A stretch of DNA of 64,000 nucleotides from Siphonodentalium dalli (lineage: Eukaryota; Mollusca; Scaphopoda; Gadilida; Siphonodentaliidae), in the NCBI GenBank assembly GCA_032622095.1, contig CP136063.1, positions 73,013,980 to 73,077,979 of the forward strand, given 5' to 3'. Below, one piece after another: positions 23,107 to 33,588 of this stretch. Positions within the stretch are counted from its first letter, which is position 1; each line of letters opens with the position of its first letter. The position numbers were made by a program, and so were the translations under genes. The notes below the pieces were generated by a model. That model was not told the origin of the DNA. It was given only the letters and a program-made list of their open reading frames with translations, and ran no database searches.

Positions 23107-23539
23107 GTCAGTCTTATGTGTGGTGCTGATACATACCATTCCTGGACGTCCTCATATACAATATAGCATTTGTTAGATAACGATCTTGTCTAGCGGTTGT
23201 AACCCTCAGTCTCTGGATTCTGGGGCGATCTGCGATATTGCCAATCTGCTGGTTTCACTGCTTTAAATTCCGTATGGTTTTTGGCATAACCCCATGCGGC
23301 GGGCAACATGTTTTATGGAGAAATTCACATCCAAAATGCCAATAGCTATGCCTCTGTTTTTGGTTGGTATTTGTCCTATCACTGGTTGATATCAACCTCC
23401 CCAGCTAAAGGAGTATGGACTGACTGAAGGGAATGAGTATGGGTCGGGTACATACTGTTCCCATTCGGTACAGCTAAGCTCTAAAGCATGCAGGGGTCTC
23501 ACACCATCATTTTCTGACAAAAACTACAGGCAGTGCACA

Positions 23540-24436
23540 ATGTGTAATCAAGGAAACAATACTGTGGCCGAGATCATTCTACCTGTGTGTTTGTCATTTT
23601 TGAAAAGCACCCCTCCTCCAAATCCATTACGATGTTTTAAATGCCAGGGCTATGGCCATGGCCATGGCCAGGAACATTGTAACACTAAAGAAACCATTTG
23701 TGCACGCTGCTCTGTTTCTGGTCATGATTATAAGGATTGTACAAATCCTAAAAAATGTTCGAACTGTCAAGGTTCACATGCTGCAATGGATCGTTCATGT
23801 CCCATCTGGGACTATGAATTCAAAATACAAAGATATAATGCTGAGAAACATTTATCGTACATGGATGCTAAGAAATTAGTTGGTGCCAGACCATCAATTT
23901 CTCAAGTCACAAACTCGGCAGCCGTTTCTAAGAAAAAGTATGTTAATGCCAGCACTCAGACAGAGAATCAAAGAAAATCCGTCAGTATATCATTAGCAAC
24001 ACAAGTTCAAGAGACTGATATTCCTCCTGTTCCTGAACCTGTCTCACAGGAAATGGATACACCTACTCCAGTTTTTACATTTGCTTCGAAACCAACTAAG
24101 GATGTCGATCCAGTTCTAAAACAAAAATCTCCAAGGTCTGTCAAGTCTTTTAACTCCGAGAATAAGAGATTGAACTTTGAGCATTCAAAGTTTCAGGAGA
24201 TGTTTCAAGAGAAGGGCTCATCTTTGGATGAGTACACCGTTGCAATTTGGCATGAGGCTTGTTTTTGGGCGAGGAAACGCATATGGACGATTCAACCACC
24301 CGATTGTCAACTTGACGAATTAATTGAAACTCATGCCAGATTCATCAGATATCATACATATCTGATCAATCTTCCCAGGAGCGAGTATAACAACTTACTC
24401 AACTACTGGAAATATTTTAATATACGAAAGTATTAA
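23540..24436 (+). pseudogene. LINE ORF1 (Gag-like CCHC zinc-knuckle protein), copy A, 5'-truncated
   Basis: From about 23617 the frame encodes the C-terminal half of a non-LTR retrotransposon ORF1. It has three zinc knuckles (CFKCQGYG..., CARCSVSGHDYKDC, CSNCQGSHAAMDRSC), a basic segment, a Pro/Ser-rich linker and a C-terminal block ending NYWKYFNIRKY. The first 26 codons of the frame lie outside the LINE. A GGCCAT duplication adds Gly-His inside knuckle 1. ORF1 proteins bind element RNA in retrotransposition particles. ORF1 is followed directly by the 3' UTR, with no ORF2. It is uninterrupted for 270 codons, unlike copy B. Confidence 0.85.
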
Positions 24437-24744
24437 TACAGTATTTATAATTGATGAAAACATTTCATGTAGGTTTTATGTTTGCTGTTTTCTAAATAGT
24501 ATTGCTATGTGTTCTGATATTTTGTTTTATATATGTTTGCAGAATGGTCAGTTTCTAAATGGTTCTGGCCCCAACCGAGCACCTCTGATTTAGGTGTTTT
24601 AGTTGTATATAATTTGTTTAGTTTTAGTCTAATTCATTGTTATTTCTATTCACAGCTTCACTCAATTTTGAAAATCTGTTTCTTCTCGTAGTGATATGGC
24701 TTTGTTGCTAAAACGACGTTAAACCACAACCAATCAATCAATCA
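24437..24744 (+). repeat. 3' UTR and AATC tail of LINE copy A
   Basis: About 300 bp shared with copies B (33143-33461) and C (52310-52600), ending GCTAAAACGACGTTAAACC and then CAATCAATCAATCA. The 13 bp after the tail (24745-24757) equal the target-site duplication defined in copy B. Confidence 0.85.
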
Positions 24745-24757
24745 ACTGCCGATGCAG

Positions 24758-26810
24758 GTTAAGTTAAATTTATATTTATAACATTTATTAACGCAAATGT
24801 TAAGTGCCGCCATTATACTACTCCCCGTCGCATTTAATAAAAATAAATCAACACACCATATTACGCTCTTTATGTTTCCACAGTGGTCCGCGCCTTAAAA
24901 GACAATTTCAGAATCAAATAGGTCCAATATGAACCTATTTGCACGAGGAAATGTTGGTGTGATATTCATTAATTTTAGTGCAAGGAATGTGTCCTGATCA
25001 TACTCATGTGGCTTCTTTTAACGGACATGTCTGCCGAATTTGGAGGATGTATACGATAGGCTGATCGATACACAAACTATTGATATACCGGCTTCGTATG
25101 CATCTACAAATACTTGCCATGGTCACAGGATTTTACAATTGTTGGTGCGCCAAAGTGAAAGAAACGCTCTTTATTACTACCATATCAGGAATAAAATAAC
25201 ATGAAACGCTCTTTTCTGTTAATCAAACTTTTCGTTTGTCAGGTAACAATGGCGGTCATGATTACATAGTCGGCCAAGAACACACTTAACCGTGGATATA
25301 TATTTATTATGCTCAACAACAAATGGTCAATGGCGATTTTCTTTTGAAGCTAATTACGAACAGAGTGACTCTTCGCGACTAAATGGTACTGACAGAGACA
25401 TATTACCATTCGGATGTCACACGCGCGGTTGAAACCTATGAAGCACGTGGGCGGGGTTAGCTCCTACAAACAATGCTCGTTAATGATGTTCGTGGGGCCG
25501 AATAATAGTTGGTGTCGGCTTGTATGGACCATTCCACATGTTTTATCACTCTGAAACAAATTGACAACATGATTCTGTAATTAACCCCAACTGAATATAA
25601 TTCTGAATTGTTTTCGCCCGTGTATGCGCGGAATGTTTTCACACATCCCTATTATTTGCTATCAAATTTGAACGATTTTCGTTGAAAAAAACGCCACCAT
25701 TGACCATCTTTTAACTTACTCTTTGTATGACTAAATCCTTTGGCGAACCATGCAGGCAACATCCCTAGTCCGATCGTCACCAAACTTCACATGGATGTTC
25801 GGGTAACCTCGAGTTTTCTTGGGCCTTAGTGTTTCCGGTTTTAGTGATTTCTGAGCAGTTTACTTAGGCATTCTTCAAATACTAAACAGGCCGTTCGTTT
25901 AACTTATTATCTGATGACATTAATGTGCAAATGTGTTTCACTTAGTACAACAAATATATTAGATGTGATAAAGCTGGTTTAAAGTTAAACAGTTGGGCTT
26001 ATGGTTAGCCACAACCCATGGCAATCAGGTTATATTCACTATTGTTAGCATGTTTCTTGCAAAGGGGGGAGTTGGTTTGAGTGTGTAAATCCAACGTCGG
26101 TGAACATTTGCAACAGTTGTTAAATTTAAGCGGAAACAAGCGTTTCTTGGGAGATACGTTAAGGACTTATACCAGGTTGCAATTGATCAGTGAAACTGAA
26201 TGTTCCAGCTGGGCGATATTCAATGAATAAGTCGCAATGGGCACGTCACAATGCACGTTATTTCGTATTGATTATGATCGATTGTCGCCTTAATTACCGA
26301 TACATATACACTTGCACACCTGGTCTAATAATGATAACAATGACTACTGGATATCAAGTATGACGTTTTATCAACTTGGAGCCCAACTCTGATAATATTC
26401 TAAGCAATCTCACAAATGTTGATACTTTTCTCACAATTCCCGACACATGGGCATGTTTATCATGCGTTAAACGCGACAAACAGATAGTGGTCAATTAAGC
26501 TTTAATTGATGGTAAACTATCTTAACGCTTTCTGAACGACAATTTAATATTATATGTACGTAAGGACATTATGAAATGTTTTAGTTGATATATGTCAATA
26601 TGATATATATCAAGTCTTAAAATTTGACGAAACCTTATTTCAAAGATCATCTTATGTTTTACTCTGAAACAATCATATGCTTAAAGGGGACCGTCGGGTT
26701 ATTGACAAAGCGATTTTGTTCAGATTTTTGCACGACGATTTAGTGAAAACTATACGATACCAGTGTGATGAAGACATATGGCAAATGAAACATTTCAATG
26801 CTAACTCACC
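24758..26810. other. Non-coding part of copy A
   Basis: Shared with copy B (33475-33588, 35530-37234 and 38776-39099). It includes the dispersed repeat at 24815-24990 and the empty target TTT (24869-24871) of the element inserted in B. No exon was recognised. Confidence 0.65.
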
Positions 26811-26813
26811 AGA

Positions 26814-27062
26814 TTAGTGTCGATAGGACTCATGCCGCACCCGCGTTCCATCCAGGTATTGGTATCCCCCCTGGCTAACGTTGTACGCATACACCCTGTA
26901 GTTAACTGTCAAGTAACCGTGGAGGAGGCGCTGCGTGTGGGCGCGATACCTTGGGTTGTATAGACGCATGTGGTTGGCCCAGTCAAACAATAATACCGGA
27001 TCCAGTCCATTAACCCACACAAACGCTCTTAACTTGGTGCGATCCAAATACGAGGGGTTGAC
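26814..27062 (-). pseudogene. Exon of unrecognised gene family, second FVWVNGL copy
   Basis: On the minus strand, after CTTTGGTAG, 82 codons run in phase 0 to a TAA: NPSYLDRTKLRAFVWVNGLD, DWANHMRLYNPRYRAHTQRL, LTVNYRVYAYNVSQGGYQYL. The same pattern recurs at about 27950-28220 (RVKLCAFVWVNGLNP, IAHMERLFGYFVD, EYIDAS) and in copy B at 39530-39790. The exon therefore exists as a tandem pair in A, and this member was lost from B. Family unknown and no catalytic motif visible. The frame is intact, so it could still be coding; a GTGAGT follows the stop. Confidence 0.5.
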
Positions 27063-27079
27063 CTACCAAAGGGTCTTCT

Positions 27080-27360
27080 AATATTGGCCGAACCTATCAA
27101 CTCTTAGATTAGGGCCCATTTGGTAGGAGTCTCCCGGTTTCGATTCCTTAGTAGCTGCGCCCCACATTCATTGTTACAATGACTAACTGCACGCAAATCT
27201 ACAAGGTCATGTGACCTTCAAATATTGCGGCACGGCTGGACTCACACAATTGGCAAATAGACGGTTACCTAACGTCATGGAGACCTTCGGATTATGGGTG
27301 AAGAGGAGCTGTAAACAAAACTGAAAGCGACATTAAACATCAATCAATCTATTTAGAGCT
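27080..27360 (+). repeat. SINE-like sequence with a possible Pol III B box
   Basis: GGTTTCGATTCC near 27137 resembles a tRNA B box (one extra base). The block ends GAAAGCGACATTAAACATCA followed by ATCAATC, the common mollusc SINE/LINE tail. It lies in the segment found only in copy A. Confidence 0.4.
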
Positions 27361-27914
27361 CAACCCGAATATCATTAAGTTTGGTGATGATCCGATGAGG
27401 CCTGTAGGATGTGCCAAAGGGAATAGTTGACGGATGGGCGGATGCATGTACGTACATCCACTCTCACGAGAACATACTTGTGGGGTGCGATGAATTAAAA
27501 ACAATCTGTTTATATAAAAACAAAATTATTTCTGATAAAGTCAGTTATTTCGTCGATATAATCATTACAAAATGATTGAACATTTATGAAATATATCCAT
27601 GCTAGTTAATCTTCCACATTACACAGATATGTTAAGAGTTCATGTATTTTGCAATTAGTGCTTAATACATATGGACATGTTAGTCGAATATGTCACCTGC
27701 GATTATGAGGCTGATTCCATTCCAACTTTTGTTGGTGTACTCCATATATTTCTAAATGTGATTAATTTTGTTACTCATTCTGGTTTTATTTCCGAAAAAC
27801 AAATAAGTTGATATACATGTAGCATTTATAAGGAAAACAAATCCAAACTCTGAACAAATGTTTTATGACACATAACTCACAAAATGCTTAACAAATTTGG
27901 GAAACGATTTATGT

Positions 27915-28440
27915 TCAATCAGGAACACGCGAAATGGACTTCTTTGTCTTACATATAACCCCCGAATAATACCGAGAACTTCCAACTTTAGTATCGGTGG
28001 ATGGAAGCATCAATGTACTCATACCGCCGCATGTCGACATGCCATGCATACAACTTTTACTTTTTGTCAACAAAATATCCAAACAATCTCTCCATGTGGG
28101 CAATGTCTGACGGTGCGTACATATTTCTCAAGAGTTACCCATTCCATAAACTGTCGGATTTAATCCGTTTACCCACACAAAGGCGCACAATTTAACTCGC
28201 CCCAAAATGTCTATGGTTCGACGACCAAAATGATCTTCGGATTTACTTAGGCCACTGCGACAAGGGCCCTACAGCGTCAACTATTTCCGTCCAAACTTGA
28301 TATTCGGTTCGATTAAAGTTGTTAATCATAGCTACTACTTTATGAGAATGACAAATATCGAGGGAAATGTCATAAATAGGGTTCACGGAGTTCAATTGAT
28401 GCACGTAATAGTCAGTAGCTACCCAAATGCAATTGCACAA
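27915..28440 (-). pseudogene. Decayed exon region of the same unrecognised gene, copy A
   Basis: Three frames are needed. 28440-28243 reads YYVHQLNSVNPIYDISLD to VDAVGPLSQWPK and stops. 28230-28150 reads FGRRTIDILGRVKLCAFVWV plus NGLNP. The homology to the exon at 26814-27062 then continues in a shifted frame (SDIAHMERLFGYFVD, YKLYAWHVD). A CCTAA|GTAAAT donor and an AACCATAG acceptor could join the first two pieces. Stops and a frame change indicate a pseudogene. Copy B (39440-40060) has different lesions. Confidence 0.45.
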
Positions 28441-28651
28441 TTTCCCACTTTAATTTGTCGATCTCATGCATGCATGGCTAACGATGCATGGTCGACAACT
28501 CCACGTGCGTTGAGTACTGATTTCGCACCATATGGGTGATAACTTCAATGTTCAGTTCATAATATGTTCAATACTCATCCATCATACAATACCATCAGAT
28601 ACTATAAATACTATCAGACAAAAATATCCCACCATCTTCATATAAATTTAC

Positions 28652-28796
28652 CTCAGCTCGACTATAGCTTGACAAAGCATCGGCAAGATAATCACGGTCT
28701 CTCTGTCTGAGGACCTCTCGATGATGTTCTACTGGTGGGCCATACACATAATCCATCACTGGTGGAAACATGTACTGGACCAAACTCATTGAGGAT
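28652..28796 (-). CDS. Exon of the unrecognised gene, copy A
   Basis: On the minus strand, TTTTTTGCAG|A opens a 145 bp exon ending GCTGAG|GTAAAT. It reads SSMSLVQYMFPPVMDYVYGP, EHHREVLRQRDRDYLADALS and SYSRAE. Its first base completes a codon left with two bases by the upstream coding segment ending at 30184 (GACTT|GTAAGA), which shows they belong together. In copy B the acceptor AG is TG and a TAG interrupts the frame. No known domain. Confidence 0.5.
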
Positions 28797-28997
28797 CTGC
28801 AAAAAATAGCACACATTAAAAGACCCATGCAACTGCATCAAGACACCAGTAAATAAATGTCTTTAATACAGGACCAAACAAATCAATTACGTTTAGAGGA
28901 TAATAATTGGTATTATAAACAGCAAGATTGTCAATGCATAATATACAATTTTTATGCTTTTATTTGATTTAACCATTTCATCTCTAATGTTATATTT

Positions 28998-30037
28998 AAG
29001 AAATAAATACACGGTGTAGAGGTGTGTATGGTCAAGTTGTACCACAACAAACTGATTGTAGGACGACGCGTAGCGGAGTCCTACAATCAGTTTTTTGTGG
29101 TACAACTTGACCATACACACCGATACACCGTGTATTTATTTCTTTTGTAATACGACCGAAAGTTTATGGTCACAATTCGACTGAATAGTCAACGAAATAC
29201 TGCGCTTTTTCGGTCTCAGGTGAGAAAACATTTCGTGGTGTAATTCGTATTGGGCGTACTCGATTTCTTTGCATGGAGTACTCTGGTAATGTCATGTCTT
29301 GTTATGAAATTCCCCCGTTGCCTTTTCGAGGCACCTCTTCTAAAAATAATCGTTGTGATTGGCTAAAAAACGATGTGTTTTCAGCGGCGCCCGTGTGTTT
29401 CGTTTCAATTGTACAGGAAATACGATTGCGGTCATTTCTGTTTTGAATTTTGTTGGGACAACATGAATATGATCATCGACTATGGACCATTTCCTTACAC
29501 AAAGCGATCTAAATGATCTAGTTTACTAAACTAATCTTATTCCCCTTCTGTACTGGTGAACAAACGCTTTCATTTTCAACTTGATTCCGAAATATCGAAT
29601 ATGATCGAGATTCGAATCGACGAATGCACAGCCCGGCCCCATGGATTTATTTTGTCATTTAATATACTTATTAAGTAACTTTCTTTGGTAGTAACATATA
29701 TCAATATACCATAACATCATTTGGACCATATTCATTGGCAACCAAACTGGTTTCAAACGACAAATCGCTAGAAAATTCGCAAGATTGCCAAGATGTAGCA
29801 AAATTCAAAGGGTTACGGGTGCGGGTGTACTCCGTTGATGCCCCGTTTGCGCGGAGTTAGAAAAGACGGGAAAAGTCGCGTGCGGCGATCTGAATAAACC
29901 GATTTTTTTCGTGGTACAATTGGAAAAAGTAGAATTGTACCACAAAACTGGAACGAGATAGCCATGGTAACTCGGGCCACTTGGCCAATCAGGACATGGC
30001 TTTTAAGCATAGTTAGGCAGGGTCGTATTACCATCTG
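28998..30037. mobile_element. Insertion found only in copy A: 147 bp palindrome plus an 11 bp TIR element
   Basis: Copy B lacks this segment, so its limits are known from the comparison. 28998-29144 is a near-perfect palindrome (AAGAAATAAATACACGGTGT arms, loop GACGCGTAGCG near 29074). Directly beside it, GTAATACGACC (29147-29157) is answered by GGTCGTATTAC (30021-30031), suggesting a TIR element. A second small hairpin (GTGGTACAATT/AATTGTACCAC) lies near 29912-29945. No transposase was recognised. Confidence 0.65.
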
Positions 30038-30183
30038 AGTTATTAGTGCACATTGTCAGATATTAACTTGAGAGTTGATGTTCCATTCCAATAAACACAC
30101 GACCATATCGAAAAGAAGCACATTTTAAGAATGATTCATAGTGATTCAGAACCCATAGTCTAATAAAAATAATTATTTCTTAC

Positions 30184-30770
30184 AAGTCCTAACTAGCGGT
30201 ATCGTTTAGTTCACTGACCGATTCGGGACAATCATCAGTGATCATAGGAATAGGTGCAACTTCTGGGTATATAGCGGGTACATCTATATCAATGTATAAC
30301 ACTGGATTTGATAATTATGGTATAAAACTGATCACAGGGTCGACAGATATAACATCATCCTCGGAATCATCATCGACACCTCCAGAGTCAGAGTCAAGAT
30401 TTTCATACATTTCCAATGCGTGATCAACATCCATTATTGGAAATTTACTTGGAATGTGCAATTTGGAAATACTGGTTCGATTGTGCTATGAAAATGATTC
30501 AGAAGACCTTTATCTTCGAGTGTAAACTGCAGGTAAGTTAGGGACCTCACCAAGAAGATCATCAACATAATACAATCTATGAATGCCAAGGGAATTCCGT
30601 CTTTGTCCAGGAGCTCCAACGGTAAGTTCTCAACTAACAAGATTGCCTTTGTTAATGCGATGTGAGGCCAGTACATACATTGCATGATAATCACATTGAC
30701 AAACGGGTTAAATATTTGCAAGCCCTCTCAAGAATCTGAGCATCCTCGTCCTTGATTGTCTTTTGGAATT
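30184..30770 (-). pseudogene. Decayed upstream coding segment of the copy-A gene
   Basis: On the minus strand one reading frame, broken by a few stops, gives protein-like sequence: ASHRINKGNL, ELTVGAPGQRRNSLG, LYYVDDLLGEVPNL, FPIMDVDHALEMYENL, an acidic SDSGGVDDDSEDD linker, then DVPAIYPEVAPIPMITDD to SELNDTAS. It ends in the donor GACTT|GTAAGA with two bases left over, matching the phase of the exon at 28652-28796. In-frame stops (for example TAG seven bases before the donor) mark it as a pseudogene. Unrecognised family. Confidence 0.4.
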
Positions 30771-31161
30771 TCTGTCTAACTGTCTCTCTCGTTGTCATTT
30801 ATTTGTGTCAACATTGGTTTTCATGTTGGTTTAGTCAAAATGTGCCCTCAGTAATCATATAAATCAATTTTCAAAATTGAATCATCTCTTAATCTCTTAT
30901 TGTAAATAGTGACAATTTGACAATCAGTAGGAGGCTCAGCCATAACCATTAAATTAAATATAACTTTTACATCACTATGCTTACAACTATAAAGCTGTTT
31001 CAACCGGAGGGGGGGGGCAGTAATTTTTATGTCAATGCAACCTGATACAGTTACATGTATGGTGGAATGTTATTTAGGGATTAATGCATATAGATACATG
31101 TACATACAGATGTCACTCTAAAAGTGAAGACTGAATTAGAGATGAAATAGGCATGTTGGTA

Positions 31162-31297
31162 CAGTAATGCTCTAATTAATCGACTCCTTAACCACATCAG
31201 AATTATGGGTAACTTTTCAGGATTTAGTCGGAAATATGGCTTGTTGCCATTCATCTGAAAGCTCTTGGCAAGGAGTCGATTAATTAGAGCAATACTG
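31162..31297. mobile_element. Palindromic MITE, copy 3 (internally deleted)
   Basis: Same CAGTAATGC...CAATACTG termini and GACTCCTTAACCAC and GGATTTAGTCGGAAATATGG blocks as at 698 and 1967, but most of the right arm is missing. It lies just upstream of the LINE insertion in copy B. Confidence 0.8.
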
Positions 31298-31368
31298 TAT
31301 ATGATGACAGTTGGTTTCATGCAGCTAACCTCTGACATGTTAACTCTACTGGAACACTGCCGATGCAG

Positions 31369-33461
31369 CCCCGTATGGGCCCCGAGGTAGAATAGGCCTA
31401 CCGCCCCAGTGCTAGGGGTAAAAATCCCCAATTGTGGCATCCTGTTTGCCGTGGGGTGCATCCCATGAGGTGTGGTGTAGGAGTCCTGGAGGTACTAGGG
31501 CGGTTGTATTACGTGAGGCATCGACCTGCGGATACAAGTTAGCTCATGGTCCTCTTCGGTCCTACATATATTCAAGACGGGTGGTTGAGTTGATCCGGCT
31601 CAATCAATCGGCTAGTCACGCCTCTCCACAGTGTTTCAGATTCATTTTTTGTTATATGTTGTCTTGCTCGTCTGATGTTTGAAGTATTGTCTCCTGTGTT
31701 TTCCTGTTGTGTTCGCCCTGATGATTGTTGAGTGTTGAATCATGTATTGTTCACGCCTGTCTGACCGTGGATATGTACCAAGAGGCTGCTATATGCTTCA
31801 GCTATGTACCAGTCTTCGGCCCGACCAGAATTTGAAGGGTAGTTCTCGGCGGCTGCTGTGCTAGTTGTCGATATTTTGCTCAAACAAAAAAACAACGTCT
31901 TGCACGCAAGATTGATGACTCGCCAAGTTCCACTTATGCTGTGGTATTCCCACAGTACTTGTTTCTTGGCTTCGACCCAAATGTGAAACAACCTTCTATC
32001 TTTGGTATCGATAAAACGCTACAAAGCATTGCTGGTCAATTGAAATCTGTAAAACCAATCAGGACTGGACCAATAAGTGGCTCTCTCTTGATTGAATGCT
32101 CAAAGAAAGAAATCTGATGCTCTGCTAGAGTTAACAACTATTGCACAAACACCAGTATTGGTTACTCCTCACAATACATTAAGTAGTAGCAGAGCTGTGT
32201 TGCGGTCCGCGATATAACTGATTCTTCGGAATCAGATATATTGGCGGAGTTGGCACCACAGGGAGTTACAAAAGTCCGTCAATTTACAAAAACTGTTGAT
32301 GATATTCGAGTTCCTCTGAATAGTTATCTCGTGACCTTCAATCGATGCGAACATCCACCGACATTGAATGTCGGGTACATAAAGATCGATATACGTACGT
32401 TCCAAATCCATTACGAAGTTTTAAATGCCAGGGCTATGGCCATGGCCAGGAACATTGTAAAAGTAAAGAAACCATTTGTGCACGATGCTCTGATTCTGGT
32501 CATGATTATAAGGATTGTACAAATCATAAAAATATTCGAACTTTCAAGGTTCACATGCTGCAATGGATCGTTCATGTCCCATCTGGGACTATGAATTCAA
32601 AATAAAACAATGTAAGGCTGAGAAACATTTATCGTACATGGATGCTAAGAAATTAGTTGGTGCCAGACCATCAATTTCTGAAGTCACATACTCGGCTGCC
32701 GTTTCTAAGAACAAGTATGCAAATGCCAGCACTCAGACAGAGAATCAAACAAAATCCGTCAGTATATCATTAGCAACAGAAGTTCAAGAGAATGATATAC
32801 AGCTACTCCAGATTTTACATTTGCTTCGAAACCAACTAAGGATGTCCATCCAGTTCTAAAACAAAACTCTCCAAGGTCTGTCAAGTCTTTTGACTCCGAG
32901 AAGCAGATATTGAACTTTGGGCATTCAAAGTTTCAGGAGATGTTGCATTTTGGCATGAGGCTTTGTTTTGGGCGAGGACACGCATATGGACGATTCAACC
33001 ACCCGATTGTCAACGGTCAACGAATTAATTAAAACTCATGCCAGATTCATCAGATATCATACATATCTGAACAATCTTCCCAGGAGCGAGTATAACAACT
33101 TACTCAACTACTGGAAATATTTTAATTTACGAAAGTACTAATACAGTATTTATATTTGATGAAAACATTTCATGTAGGTTTTATGTTTGCTATTTTCTAA
33201 ACGGTATTGCTAAGTGTTCTGATATTCTGTTTCATATGTTTGCACAATGGTCAGTTTCTAAATGGTTCTGCCCCAAATCGAGCACTCCCGCTATGATTTG
33301 GGTGTTTATAGTTGTATATAATTTGTTTCGTTTTAGTCTTAATTCACTGTTATTTCTATTCACAGTTGCTTCACTCAATGTTGATAATCTGTTTCTTCTC
33401 GTCGTGATATGGATTTGTTGCTAAAACGACGTTAAACCACAACCAACCAATCAATCAATCA
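31369..33461 (+). mobile_element. Full-length ORF1-only LINE, copy B, with 13 bp target-site duplication
   Basis: ACTGCCGATGCAG at 31356-31368 is repeated exactly at 33462-33474, directly after the AATC tail, so both ends of a 2093 bp insertion are defined. Inside are a 5' UTR of about 500 bp, then an ORF1 (relics such as FGIDKTLQSIAGQLKSVK, IRTGPISGSLLIECSKKE, ELAPQGVTKVRQFTKTVD, YVPNPLRSFKCQGYGHG, and the C-terminal WKYFN) and a 3' UTR. There is no endonuclease or reverse transcriptase. ORF1 is broken: the ATG region is deleted relative to copy D (60784), and several frameshifts occur. Confidence 0.85.
32241..33142 (+). pseudogene. Degenerate ORF1 of LINE copy B
   Basis: The segment before the zinc knuckles (GVTKVRQFTKTVDDIRVP, LVTFNRCEHPPTLNVGY) is the usual RNA-recognition-like middle of Jockey/CR1-type ORF1. 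Frameshifts then separate the knuckle part (32345-32530), the linker (32563-32859) and the C-terminal block (32940-33142). The first Cys of knuckle 1 is Ser here. Confidence 0.8.
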
Positions 33462-33588
33462 ACTGCCGATGCAGGTTAAGTTAAATTTATATTTATAACA
33501 TTTATTAACGCAAATGTTAAGTGCCACCATTATACTACTCCCCGTGGCATTTAATAAAACTAAATCAACACACCATATTACTCTCTTT

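Larger units (their letters stand above)
23617..30183. repeat. Segmental duplication, copy A
   Basis: Collinear with 32401-40703 in direct orientation. Matching anchors: 23617/32401 (inside the LINE), 24745/33462 (LINE tail), 24869/33586 and 35530, 26587/38776, 27544/39101, 28652/40204 and 30183/40703. Small indels and scattered substitutions suggest moderate age. A has two segments absent from B: 26811-27543 and 28998 to about 30037. Confidence 0.92.

Noticed and set aside
23540-23616. First 26 codons of the 298-codon ORF as part of ORF1
   Set aside because: Homology to copy B starts only at 23617; upstream codons are non-LINE flank read in frame.
27137-27150. tRNA gene suggested by a B-box-like motif
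   Set aside because: No A box or cloverleaf could be drawn; better explained as a SINE-like repeat.
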